From Prorocentrum cordatum (lineage: Eukaryota > Sar > Dinophyceae > Prorocentrales > Prorocentraceae): 43,500 nucleotides of DNA. Within the stretch, counting starts at the first letter, position 1; each line of letters begins with the position of its first letter. This document shows positions 1-8,570 of this stretch, one piece after another. The notes beneath the pieces are model-generated. The model had not been told where the DNA came from and searched no databases. It was given only the letters and a program-made list of their open reading frames with translations. Location: NCBI GenBank assembly GCA_963575745.1, contig CAUYUJ010016348.1, positions 1 through 43,500 of the forward strand. Reading direction: 5' to 3'. Position numbers and translations under genes: made by a program.

Positions 1-57
<57 letters not shown>
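1..57. repeat. CT dinucleotide tract at window edge
   Basis: Almost pure CT repeat that continues off the left edge, followed by a short C-rich stretch to about 80. From 81 to about 560 I see no supported gene; the open frames there are short and overlap on both strands. Confidence 0.95.
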
Positions 58-60
<3 letters not shown>

Positions 61-562
61 CTCTCTCCCCCTCCCCCCTTCTCGCTCTACGCACGGCACG
101 GGCCAACAGAGACTACGCATGCGCGACGCAAAACCCCACCCGAGAAACACCAGGAAGAGTTTTTAATGCAGCGAGAGCTCCAACAGACTTCAAGAGGCCC
201 CGAAACGGCACCCAAGAGGTTTCAAGGCTGCTTCCCAGAAGCCCCCAAGAGGCGCACCAAGAGATCCCAGCGACGATTTAAACATCGTCTGACGCACAAC
301 CCAGGCACGGTGGCGGGATAGGCCGAAGGCCATTAGATAGCGAGGGCTTCGCCCGTCCCAGCCGCTCCCATGCATAGGGCTTCGTGAGCCCGCGTCGAGG
401 CGAGATGTCAAACGAAACAACTCTTATCTCGTTGGGCTCCACTGAAGCCGTTGAGCCGTCGCAAGTGCGCGGGGCCCCACGCGGGCCCTCTTGGGCACTC
501 AAACCGTTGAACTCCCAGGCGGGCGCTGAGGAGCTCACACTCGCGCAAAGGCAAACCCTCGA

Positions 563-702
563 GTGCTCAACGCCTCAACGGTGGCTCCACGGGGCAGGTG
601 TGGATCCATCGAGCCGCTTTCTCCGCGATATGAGCGAGCGGCGGAGCGACGCTCAATGGATCAACGCCCGCCCCGTTGAGCCCCCGTTGAGCCGTTGAGC
701 GC
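563..702. mobile_element. Foldback MITE-like element, family F1, copy 1
   Basis: An imperfect inverted repeat with arms of about 50 bp. The left arm holds GCTCAACGCCTCAACGG and the right arm CCGTTGAGCCGTTGAGC, with GGATCCA/TGGATCAA further in. The arms are built from the motif CTCAACGG. Related copies lie at 2308-2432, 8088-8239 and 10291-10425. No protein is encoded; it looks like a non-autonomous foldback element. Ends and target duplications are not resolved. Confidence 0.6.
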
Positions 703-769
703 AGGAAGCGCCGCGCGCCCCGAGGCAAAATGCATTTCGATTCATTTGGCATTTCCAGGATGACTCCGA

Positions 770-1237
770 TCAGTCCGCCAGTCCCCCAGACGCGCTAGCA
801 GCTGACACCGACGCGACGCAGAGCTGTGCTGTCTCGGCGATCGCAAGAGCAAATTCACTAGGATACGCTGCGGAATCTTTCAGAGCTGGCTTCTTGCCGC
901 TGACCCAAATTCGACCGCTCTGGAGCCCGGGCGGCCGAGAGAACCTGAAAAAATCCCCGCCCAAGCAGTTTGCCTCATCGGCCCAGTGGCACGCTACCGA
1001 AAAAACTTGCGCATTTATCTTTCCAAATGCGTAAAGTGTTTGAAGGTGAGACAGTAACTTTGTTCCCGCCACCCTCATGCCCTGAACGTGTTCACGAAAC
1101 TCGTCGATCTCATGATTGGGGATGCGCGACTCGAAGTCGAGAAAACTATTTCGTCGTCGCCTGCCTCTCTTGACAGGGCGAGAAGCCATGCGGCGCTGGG
1201 CGTGTTCAGTAGCCACGCGCAAGGGATGCGTGACCAC
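770..1237 (-). CDS. Exon of a dinoflagellate-type multi-copy gene (fragment)
   Basis: Open frame of about 155 codons with ordinary, non-repetitive amino-acid composition. It contains a helical segment (NHEIDEFREHV, then LLSHLQTLYAFGKINAQ) and a C/H-containing stretch ending in GGDFFRFSRPPG. From memory this resembles a repeated dinoflagellate family with the pattern helix, C-x-x-Y/H, GGxF, PPGxxSG; this is inference, not a search result. A likely 3' splice site (AGAGAGGCAG then GCGACG on the minus strand) falls near 1170, so the first ~20 codons may be intron. Nothing identifies a function. It is probably one exon of a gene or an isolated fragment, as no continuing exon was found downstream. 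Confidence 0.45.
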   Translation of the reverse strand: MVTHPLRVATEHAQRRMASRPVKRGRRRRNSFLDFESRIPNHEIDEFREHVQGMRVAGTKLLSHLQTLYAFGKINAQVFSVACHWADEANCLGGDFFRFSRPPGLQSGRIWVSGKKPALKDSAAYPSEFALAIAETAQLCVASVSAASASGGLAD

Positions 1238-2148
1238 GCATTGCGTTTGAGCAACCCAGTCTACAGATATCGGTGCTTAGCAAGTGTGATGCGTGTTTGC
1301 GCGTGCGCGCGTGCGTTCGTAATGGGTGTATGTTAGTAAACCACGCGCGCGCAGTTTAAGCCCATCGTCGCGTGTGCGCGGACGAGACATGGCCACAAGA
1401 ACGCGGATCGAGAACGCGAGCCCTTGCGGGCCCATCGAGATGCCAAGGGCGAGAAATCTCCAACGGGGGGCAGGGGGCGAAGGACATAAGGGCGCCCCTT
1501 CCGAAACCATGGTTGTTCTGAACCCTCGTACCAGCTGTCTGTTGGCTCGTTTACCATCCATTCGCACGACTGGATGCACGCTGCCCCGAGCGGGGCCTGT
1601 CCCGAGACGGCGGCGCAGCTGACTGCACCGCCGCCAAATCTTCAAAAGAGCGACGCGCGCGCGTTCCGAGCCAGCAGCCCAGCGCCCCTCGCATTGAACC
1701 TTGAACCCCGCTGGTTTCTGTGGATATGTTATCTGATGTCTGATGCTGCGGGCGCTCGCACTGCAGTTCGCCATAATGGCGGTGAACGTCTAGTCAAAGC
1801 TCTGGCCGAAGCACACACGAAGGCGCGGCCAGTCCAGATCCGCGCGTCCCATCATTATCGATATCTCTCCCATGTCACTATCTCCCTCCCAAGCCCCTCC
1901 CGCTCCCCCTCCGTCTCTCCATCCCTCCCCCCTCCTCATCCCCCCCCCCTCCTCACCCCTCCTCTCTCAACCCCTCTCTCGAAATGTCTGGGGCGCTCGG
2001 GGCGCGAAACTGCGCGGCAGAGGGCACCTCAGCGAGCTGCGTGTTGAAGTTGCGCAGCGGCCGATGTCCTGAGCGGGTTTCGAAAAGGCGCCCGCCCCCC
2101 CCCCCCCCTCCTCCTCGCTTTGAACTTGATGGAATCTTGAAGGAAAGA
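1238..2148. other. No recognisable gene
   Basis: Overlapping short open frames on both strands without a convincing protein. Positions 1868-1985 are a C/T-rich low-complexity tract and 2093-2115 a C-run. Confidence 0.6.
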
Positions 2149-2238
2149 GCATGTCAATCTTACGTTGTTCCCCCTTGGTCGATCTGCCCGAATATCGGGG
2201 CAGATCCACGCCCAGGGGGCAACATGAGATCGACATGC
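2149..2238. repeat. 90-bp near-perfect palindrome
   Basis: Arms of about 42 bp beginning GCATGTC and ending GACATGC fold into a long hairpin centred near 2193 (GCCCGAATATCGGGGC). Mismatches are few and spread along the stem. It shares no sequence with the F1 or F2 foldback families here. It could be a small MITE or the template of a hairpin RNA. Confidence 0.7.
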
Positions 2239-2307
2239 CCTCTTGCATCCGATGCCGCGTTTACTCACTCTTGCAGCTCGAAGCGCCGCCGCCCTCAGAG
2301 CGCCCCA

Positions 2308-2432
2308 GGGCTCAACGGCTCAACGGGGGCTCAACGATAGGGCGCTGAGCTTCGTTTTGGTGTATGTTATCAGGTTTTCCTGCAAAGATCAACGGGTCAA
2401 CGGGGGGGGCGCTCAACGGTAGCGTTGAGCCC
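2308..2432. mobile_element. Foldback MITE-like element, family F1, copy 2 (diverged)
   Basis: Begins GGGCTCAACGGCTCAACGG and ends GCTCAACGGTAGCGTTGAGC, with an AT-richer centre. It shares the CTCAACGG motif of copies at 563, 8088 and 10291 but the arms are less symmetrical. Confidence 0.45.
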
Positions 2433-2490
2433 GGTTTGGCTGGTCCAGGGCGGCGGGGGCCGGGCCCAGGGCGGCCGGGGCGGGCATGCG

Positions 2491-2556
2491 CGCCCGTTGA
2501 CCCGTTGACCCGTTGACCCGTTGACCCGTCTGGGACGTCTGGGACGTCTGGGACGG
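2491..2556. repeat. Two adjoining short tandem repeats
   Basis: Four to five copies of the 9-mer CCCGTTGAC are followed directly by three copies of the 9-mer GTCTGGGAC. The first unit resembles the F1 foldback motif just upstream. Confidence 0.85.
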
Positions 2557-2737
2557 GTTCGGAGGGGGCCGAAGCCCCAATGCCGGAAATCGTTGACCGT
2601 TGAGTCTTTGATCCCCAGCCCAGCGAGCGCGTGAAGTTGCAGCGCTCGATAGTTCGCCGCGTAGCCCTTGACGAGGTATATGGCATGCCACTCCCTACTC
2701 CCTCATGCCCCCCCCCCCCCCCCTGGGGATGGCGCGC

Positions 2738-2945
2738 AAGGAGGAGGAGGAGGAGGTGGAGGGGGAGGAGGGGGAGGAGGAGGAGGACCAGGACGAGGAC
2801 GAGGAGTTTAACAGAAAAGGCATTAGGAGGAGGAAGGAGGGGCATCACATAATTGAGGACGAGGGCGAGGGAGAGGTGAAGGAGGAGGATAAGCAGCAGG
2901 GAGACGATGAGGAGGAGGAGGAAGAGGAGGAGGATAGGGACGAGA
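2738..2945. repeat. GGA-rich purine tract
   Basis: Long GGA/GAG purine strand interrupted by short mixed sequence. Open frames here give only E/R/G runs and are not taken as genes. Confidence 0.85.
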
Positions 2946-3026
2946 GGGCACCGCGCCCCCCGGCAGGCCACGATATACACGAGGCCACTCGGCACCCAGA
3001 ACCGCGGTGCAAGTCCTTGGCGATGC

Positions 3027-3956
3027 TCACGACTCCGCCGTCGCCGCCTTGCTCTTGCGAGGCTTCTTGGGGCCCTTGTTGGTCTTGCCCGCCTTGGCCG
3101 CGGCCGCCTTGGCCTTCTCCTCCTCCCTCGTCTCCGCCGTGCTGACCAGCGGCCTCGTCTCGAGCTGGATCTCCTCCAAACACGGGTTGACCAGCTTGGC
3201 GAACGACTCCAGGTCGGCCTGCAAATCATTCAGGCCGTCCTTCTTCTTTGCCGCTGCTTGGAGCTCGCCGAGGTCGCGGGCGCACAGGAACTCCGTGAAG
3301 GCGGGCTTGCTGTCGATCGTCCTCCTCAGCTTGTCGTTCGCCTTGGTGAAGGGCTTGAGCACCTCGGGCGAATTGGCAAAGGCCCACTTCGCCTCCGCCT
3401 TGGCAATCGCATTGCTCAAGGTCGTTGCAGACGCCGCCACCTGGCCGTGCATCTGGAGCACCAGTTTCGCCTCGGCCATCGCCTTCTGGAGCGGCGTCTG
3501 CCCCCTCTTCGCCTTCTTCTTGTGGGGGGCGGCGTCGGTTCCTGGCGCGGCTGCAGGCCCCTCCCCAGGGGCACCTCCTGCCGCGCCGTCGCTCTTCTTC
3601 GCACGCTTCGAGCGGGGGCCAGAGCTAGCGTCCTCAGCGCCAGTTCGCTTGGACGCCTCCCGCGCCGCCTGCTCCTCTGCCTCACGCCTCTGCGCCGCCT
3701 GCTCCGTTGCCTGGCGCTCCTCCTCGTGCTTCAGCGCCGCCTCATCCTCCGCCTCGCCCTGCTGGCGCGCGGTGTCAAAGATATCGATCGTCGCGGCGTC
3801 GCTCTCCTGGTTGCTCGCGGCCGCGCGGGTCTGCGCGGGGCCCTCAGCCTGTTCGAAGAACTTCTTCGTCAACGCCCAGACCTCCGTGAAATCCTCCTCC
3901 ACGCCCTCGATGAAATACAAGAAGACGAGGTCTTTGCGCCAGCTGCAATATTTGAC
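3027..3956 (-). CDS. Gene A, last exon: charged coiled-coil protein C-terminus
   Basis: About 309 codons ending at TGA 3029-3027. The exon starts V-K-Y-C-S-W-R-K-D right after a canonical acceptor (CTTCTCTTTCAG on the minus strand), in phase 0 with the previous exon. The first part (WRKDLVFLYFIEGVEEDF) is hydrophobic and fits the end of a folded domain begun in the preceding exon. It continues as a long Ala/Glu/Arg/Lys helical region (likely coiled coil), a nuclear-localisation-like KRAKK and KKKAKR pair, a second helical region, and a Lys-rich tail (KGPKKPRKSK). The YLxxNxIxxEEGG...KC...G / W..xLxFLY arrangement over the exon junction resembles a very abundant dinoflagellate gene family recalled from memory. 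Function unknown. Confidence 0.65.
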   Translation of the reverse strand, partial: VKYCSWRKDLVFLYFIEGVEEDFTEVWALTKKFFEQAEGPAQTRAAASNQESDAATIDIFDTARQQGEAEDEAALKHEEERQATEQAAQRREAEEQAAREASKRTGAEDASSGPRSKRAKKSDGAAGGAPGEGPAAAPGTDAAPHKKKAKRGQTPLQKAMAEAKLVLQMHGQVAASATTLSNAIAKAEAKWAFANSPEVLKPFTKANDKLRRTIDSKPAFTEFLCARDLGELQAAAKKKDGLNDLQADLESFAKLVNPCLEEIQLETRPLVSTAETREEEKAKAAAAKAGKTNKGPKKPRKSKAATAES

Positions 3957-4198
3957 CTGAAAGAGAAGCGCATCACTACTACCCTCTTGGGCCCCCACGG
4001 GCGGGCCAAGGAGGAGAAGGGGGGGGGCGGCGGGGGGAGGAGGAGGAGGAGGAAGAGAAGGAGGAGGAGGAGGAGGAGGAGGAGGAGGAGAAGGAGAAGG
4101 AGGAGAGGGAGGACGGGGGAGAGCAGAAGGCACTGCCACATCACTCCCCCCGTTCGGGGGGGGAGGGTGGACGGTGGCAGGGATTCGCGCCCGCTGAC
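3957..4198 (-). other. Intron of gene A (GT-AG, phase 0)
   Basis: On the minus strand it begins GTCAGC and ends CTCTTTCAG. Removing it joins codons I-G-A-P-F to V-K-Y-C-S without a frame change. The inside is a long CTCCTC pyrimidine tract, seen on the plus strand as GGA repeats at 4030-4110. Such tracts account for the spurious open frames on the plus strand. Confidence 0.65.
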
Positions 4199-4500
4199 GA
4201 ATGGCGCGCCGATGGCCAAACACTTGAGGCAGTAGTTGGCGCAGCTCCTGGAGCCGCGCTTGCCGCCGCCCTCCTCCGCGATGATCCTGTTGGCTGTCAG
4301 GTACCTGCCGTCCTTGTAGACGCGCTTGCGGAACTGCTTCGTGTGGACCCTCTCCTGCATCTTATGCTTGAAGGTGCTCTTGAGCCACTGCGCCCTGAAC
4401 TTTGCCTGGGCGTCCTGGTTGCCGCTCAGCTTGTCGCACTCCTTCTTGTCGGCCTTGCTCTGAGCGCCCTTCCCCGTGATGTGCCGTTGCCAGCGGCCAC
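4199..4500 (-). CDS. Gene A, middle exon
   Basis: 302 nt, entered in phase 1 and left in phase 0. The translation is basic and non-repetitive: WQRHITGKG, then KADKKECDKL, then WLKSTFKHKMQERVH, then DGRYLTANRIIAEEGG and ANYCLKCLAIG. The last part has two Cys (YCLKC) and leads into the next exon. It looks like a real folded domain of unknown function. Boundaries come from canonical splice sites that keep the frame on both sides. Confidence 0.65.
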
Positions 4501-4672
4501 CTGTGGTGTCATATTGGTTTTGCTGACTCGACCTCCTCATCCTCCTCATCATCCGCATCCTCCTCATCCCCCTCCTCCATCCTCCTCATCCTCCTCATCC
4601 CCCTCATCCTCCTCATCATCCATCTTCCTCATCCTCACCCCTCCCATCCCCGTCATTCTCGCTCCGCCCCAC
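4501..4672 (-). other. Intron of gene A (GT-AG, phase 1)
   Basis: On the minus strand it begins GTGGGGCGGAG and ends ACACCACAG. Removal joins G-N-A-A-G to G-R-W-Q-R in frame. The middle is a GAGGAT/GAGGAG low-complexity run. An alternative acceptor (GAGTCAG) lies 24 bases further upstream on the minus strand. Confidence 0.55.
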
Positions 4673-6035
4673 CTGCGGCATTGCCCGCGGCGCCCCTCGC
4701 GTTGAACATCCAGTTCTTGGCTCGCATGCTCTCCCAAAACTCTGCGTCCTTCATGTCGGCGTCAATGGTGCAGTTGTCGGGGTCGACCTCTTGCCCGTCG
4801 AGCTCGGCCTCCGTGGACGTGTAGGAGCTCCACGAAGGCGACTTGTAGATCTCGCCCAGCTCGTTGCACATCACATCATCGTCGACAGCTGCTGCTAGCT
4901 TCGCCGCCTGCGAGGCTATCTTATTGTCGAGATCGTCGCCGCCGCTGGTGTTGAAGAAGTCGGAGAAGTCCATGCCAAATTCGAAGGGCTGATGCTGCTG
5001 GGGCACAGCCTGCGGTGGCTGCTGCTGCTGCTGCTGGGGCACAGCCTGCGGCTGCTGCTGCTGCTGCTGCTGCTGGGGCACAGCCTGCGGCTGCTGCTGC
5101 TGCTGCTGCTGCTGGGGCGCAGCCTGCGCTGGCTGCTCCGCTGCCTGGGCGGCGGCCCTCTGGGCTGCATCCTTCGCCGCCGCCTCCTGCTCGGCTGCCC
5201 TCTGGGCTGCCTCCTTCGCCGCCGCCTCCTGCTCGGCTGCCCTCTGGGCTGCCTCCTTCGCCGCCGCCTCCTGATTGCCTGCCTCCGCCTGGGCTGCCGT
5301 CGCCTGGGCTGCCTCCTGCTCGGCTGGAGATCCTCGCCGCCGTTGGTGTTGAAGAAGTCGGAGAAGTCCATGCCAAATCCGAAGGGCTGATGCTGCTGGG
5401 GCACAGCCTGCGGTGACTGCTGCTGCTGCTGGGGCACAGCCTGCGGCGGCTGCTGCTGCTGCTGCTGGGGCGCAGCCTGCGCTGGCTGCTCCGCTGCCTG
5501 GGCGGCGGCCCTCTGGGCTGCATCCTTCGCCGCCGCCTCTTGCTCGGCTGCCCTCTGGGCTGCCTCCTTCGCCGCCGCCTCCTGCTCGGCTGCCCTCTGG
5601 GCTGCCTCCTTCGCCGCCGCCTCCTGCTTGCCTGCATCCGCCTGGGCTGCCGTCGCCTGGGCTGCCTCCTGCCCGGCTGCCTCCTTCTGGGCTGCCTCCT
5701 TCACCGCCGCCTCGTTCTCGGCTGCCTCCGCCTGGGCTGCCTGCACCTGGGCCGCCTGGGCTGCCTCCCTCTCGGCCGCTTCCTTTTTGAACTTCCCCTT
5801 CATCATGGCCGCGTAGTCGCTGTCGGGAAGATGGCGGGGCGGCTCGCCAGGCAAGCCCATCGTGCGCCGGGCGACCGCCGTCTCGTCGGTCCTCCCCGAC
5901 GCGGCGACCCCTGCGCCCGCCCTCGCGCCAGCCTCGGCGCGGCTCGCGCCTGCCGAACCCGTGGCGCCCGCGCCGCCGTCGGCCGTGGCGCTTGCCTCGG
6001 CCTTGGCGGTGGGCTCGTCCTCCTCCGCGGACTCA
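4673..6035 (-). CDS. Gene A, large Ala/Gln-rich exon, broken by an out-of-frame duplication
   Basis: Reads ESAEEDEPTAKAEAS, then HLPDSDYAAMMKGKFKKEAAE, then a long EAAxKEAAQ helical repeat, glutamine runs coded by CAG, and the motif FGMDFSDFFNT. The block is present twice: 5327-5679 (353 bp) and 4929-5326 (398 bp, with more CAG codons). As 353 is not a multiple of three, the first copy runs into the second out of frame, and only the second copy connects in frame to the downstream part (DADMKDAEFWESMRAKNWMF) and the next exon. The gene is therefore broken here, or the duplication is an assembly artefact, or an unseen splice corrects it. Gln-rich plus helical content suggests a scaffold or regulatory protein, but nothing specific can be claimed. 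Confidence 0.55.
4929..5679 (-). repeat. Tandem duplication inside gene A
   Basis: Two direct copies, 5327-5679 and 4929-5326. They are nearly identical apart from the number of CAG/CTG codons and a few substitutions (for example FGFG against FEFG, NTNGG against NTSGG). The junction lies between 5326 and 5327, where GATCTC is followed by CAGCCG on the minus strand. Confidence 0.85.
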
Positions 6036-6202
6036 TCACCGCCCACCAAACCACCCCAACCCAACCCGAAGGCCCCAATTTGCCCTCCATTTCCAATTGG
6101 GGGGGGTCGGGGAACGTTGAGAAAACACACATGAAGCTCGTGCCCCCCCCCAACCTGAAATTCGGGTCTTCGGGTTGGGTTGGGTGGTTTGGTAGGTAGT
6201 CA
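6036..6202. mobile_element. Introner-like insertion with TIRs and a 5-bp direct repeat
   Basis: A 167-bp segment flanked by ACTCA on both sides (6031-6035 and 6203-6207). Its ends are inverted repeats of about 38 bp: the left begins TCACCGCCCACCAAACCACC and the right, reversed, begins TGACTACCTACCAAACCACC. It interrupts gene A. Deleting the element plus one ACTCA joins the frames ...P-S-S-A-T-E and S-A-E-E-D-E-P on the minus strand without a shift. Canonical GT-AG ends are not visible, so whether it is really spliced is open. Confidence 0.6.
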
Positions 6203-6207
6203 ACTCA

Positions 6208-6411
6208 GTCGCCGACGACGGCGGCTCGGTGCGGCGGCGGCGGTGGCGGGCACGGCGAGCCTGGAGGACACGGCCCGCGCCCTCCGGGGGGGGGGGGCCG
6301 CGGCACGTCGCGGGGCGGCTCGCAGGCGCCGCCGCTCTCGTTCCCGCGGCTGTCCTGGGAGGCGGGCGAAACATTGCGCTGCTCCCATGTCGACCCCCGA
6401 TCTGCCAGGAT
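6208..6411 (-). CDS. Gene A, upstream exon (tentative)
   Basis: Open frame on the minus strand leading into ...RTEPPSSATE at the introner-like insertion. A C-run followed by GGGGTCAG at 6411-6432 is a good 3' splice-site candidate for its beginning. The content is Pro/Arg/Ala-rich and low in information, so the exon is supported mainly by frame continuity. The start of the gene was not found; an Ala-rich open stretch at about 6450-6530 could be a further exon. Confidence 0.35.
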
Positions 6412-6807
6412 CCTGACCCCAGGGGGGGGGGGGATTTTCAGTCGCCTGGGAATCCGCACCCGACGAGGCTGCAACCGTCGCAGCAGCGACGGGCGGGGCC
6501 GCGGCCGTACCGGCCATTCCCGAGCGACGGAATGCGCGGCCGAGCGGTGTGTGCCACGCCCGTTTCGGGACGGGCACCCCTTGCCACTTCGTCGGCATGT
6601 GCCAAAGTGCTTCGGCTAGCGTGGCATGGTTGCTGTTGCCATGGCACCAAACTTCGCGCTTCGCGCTGCGCGAAGCGCGAATAACTTCGCTCTCTCGCGC
6701 CGCCCCCCCCTCCCCCCCCCCCAAGAGGGGAAGGAATGAGGGCCGCGAACCGCGAAGCGCGAATATCTTCGCGCCCTCGTGGGGGCCCTTGCTGTTGCGG
6801 AGGGCGG
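6412..6807. other. No firm gene; contains short palindromes
   Basis: Includes a TTCGCGCTTCGCG / CGCGAAGCGCGAA hairpin near 6653-6683 and a related GCGAAGCGCGAA at about 6750. The Ala-rich frame on the minus strand could be a further exon of gene A. Confidence 0.4.
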
Positions 6808-6989
6808 TGCTCCAGATTTCGCAATAAAGAAGGGGGAGCTCATTTCGGGGGGGGTCTGATTTGAACTGTCTTGGAGGGTTCGGGGGGTCTGGGCAAAGGG
6901 CCGCCCTTCCATGGACGGTCTGGGAGGGTCTAAAACTTCTCGTCTGGGAGGATTGTGACCCCCTCCCTTTTATTGCGAAATCTGGAGTA
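6808..6989. mobile_element. TA-flanked MITE-like element, family F2, copy 1
   Basis: Terminal inverted repeats: CTCCAGATTTCGCAATAAA at the left, and TTTATTGCGAAATCTGGAG then TA at the right. The interior is G-rich without coding potential. A second copy lies at 10979-11138. TIRs starting (TA)CTCC next to TA suggest a Tc1/mariner-type non-autonomous element, by inference from ends only. Confidence 0.6.
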
Positions 6990-7039
6990 GAGAAGCGGGC
7001 AATGGTTGAACGAGGGTAGGGAGGAGTAGATAATGGTTA

Positions 7040-7253
7040 AAAGAAGTGCAGGAAGAGGAGGAGGACGAGGGGGGGGGCAATGGAAGAGGATAGGGAGGAG
7101 GAGGGAGGAGGAGGAGGAGGGAGAGAGGAGGGGACGAGGGGGAGGTCATGGAGGAGGAGGGCGGGGCGGAGGATGGGAGGAGGAGGAGGAGGAGGAGGAG
7201 GAGGAGGAGGAGGGAGGGGTGGAGGAGGAGGAGGAGGAGGGGGAAGGAGGACT
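7040..7253. repeat. GGA-rich purine tract
   Basis: Nearly pure GGA/GAG on the plus strand. At 7254-7560 it changes to a C/T-rich tract. The long open frames on both strands are a by-product of the repeat. Confidence 0.9.
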
Positions 7254-7659
7254 CTTTGGACACCGCCTCCAGCCCTCGTCGCTCCAGACGGCGCCGCGGG
7301 CGCCCGCGGCCGTGGCGAGCCTGTCTGGGGTTCAGAAGCCCCCCTCCTCCCCCCCATCCCTCCTCCCTTCCTCCGCCCTACCCTGCCCCCCGTCCCTCCC
7401 TCCCCTCCAATCCTCCTCCACCCCCCTCACTCCTACCCTCTACCCTCCTCCTTCCCTCCCTCTCTACCCATTCCTCCCGTCCATCCGTGCCCTCCCTCCC
7501 TCCCTCCACCCCTCACATTTCCGTTTTCCATCCCGCTTCGTTCTTTCCTCGCTCCTCCAGCCTCATTCGACCTCCGCCCCCCAGAGCCTGGATCACCCAA
7601 AGCTGCCATTGGCGAAGCCCATCACGATGCTGATCGGGCCGCTCGTCACCTGGGCCTCG

Positions 7660-7976
7660 AAGAGGGGGGGGGGGGGGGGGGGGGGGAGGGAAGGGGGGGA
7701 GATGAGGAAGGGGAGGAGGAGGAGGAGGAGGAGGAGGAGGAGGAGGGGGAGGAAGCGGATGGAGAGGGGGAGAAGGAGGAGGGAAAGGAGGGGGAAGAAG
7801 GATGAGTAGGACGGAGAGGGGAAGAAGGAATAGGGAGAGAAGGAGGGAGGAGGAGAAGGAGGAGGAGGAGGAGGAGGAGGAGGAGGAGGAGGGGGAGGGG
7901 AGAGGGAGGGGAGAGGGAGGAGGAGGGATAGAAGGAGGGAGGGAGGAGGAGGAGGAGGAGGAGGAGGAGGAGGGTG
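7660..7976. repeat. G-run and GGA-rich purine tract
   Basis: A poly-G of over 20 bases is followed by about 300 bp of GGA/GAG repeats. No gene is called. Confidence 0.9.
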
Positions 7977-8087
7977 AGGAATTGGATGAGATGGGAGGGG
8001 CCTCGCCCATCATGAAGCCACCAGGCGGGCCCTCGCCCGTGAAGTCCTCATCCTGGCGGGGGCGCAAATCCAGCCTACGAGGCAGAC

Positions 8088-8239
8088 GGGCTCAACGGCT
8101 CAATGGCTCAATGGGTGCTCAACGACGGCGGCGTTGATGCACTGGGCCCCTGCCCTCCGCCACTCCGAGGCGAAGCGAGAGCTCGCTGGGTCAACGCGCG
8201 CCCCGTTGAGCCCCCACGCAGCCGTTGAGCCCTTGAGCC
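8088..8239. mobile_element. Foldback MITE-like element, family F1, copy 3
   Basis: Left arm GGGCTCAACGGCTCAATGG, right arm CCGTTGAGCCCTTGAGCC, with a central CTCCGAGGCGAAGCGAGAG also found in the copy at 10291. It lies just downstream of gene B (minus strand). Confidence 0.6.
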
Positions 8240-8333
8240 TCCGCCCCCCGCACCCGGACTCCCCCTTCCCCTGCGCATTCCTCCGATCTTCCCCTCCTCC
8301 TCCTCCCTGCCCCTTTTCTCCGTAAGACATTTT

Positions 8334-8532
8334 TCAACGCGTGTCCTGTGCCGCTGCTGGCGGCGCTGCTGCTGGGGCGCTGGCGGCGCCTGCTGGGGCT
8401 CTTTCTGGCGACTTCATTGCTGCGGGGGCTGCTGCTGGCTTCTTGCTGCATGGGGCCTCCTCCTCCTCCTCGCCATCGCCATCTTCTGCAGCTGCTCCTG
8501 CTGGCTTTTTGCTGCATGGGGCCTCCTCCTCG

Positions 8533-8570
<38 letters not shown>

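Noticed and set aside
2907-4235. 442-codon plus-strand frame
   Set aside because: It is Leu/Arg-rich antisense of gene A, whose minus-strand exons have canonical splice sites and ordinary composition.
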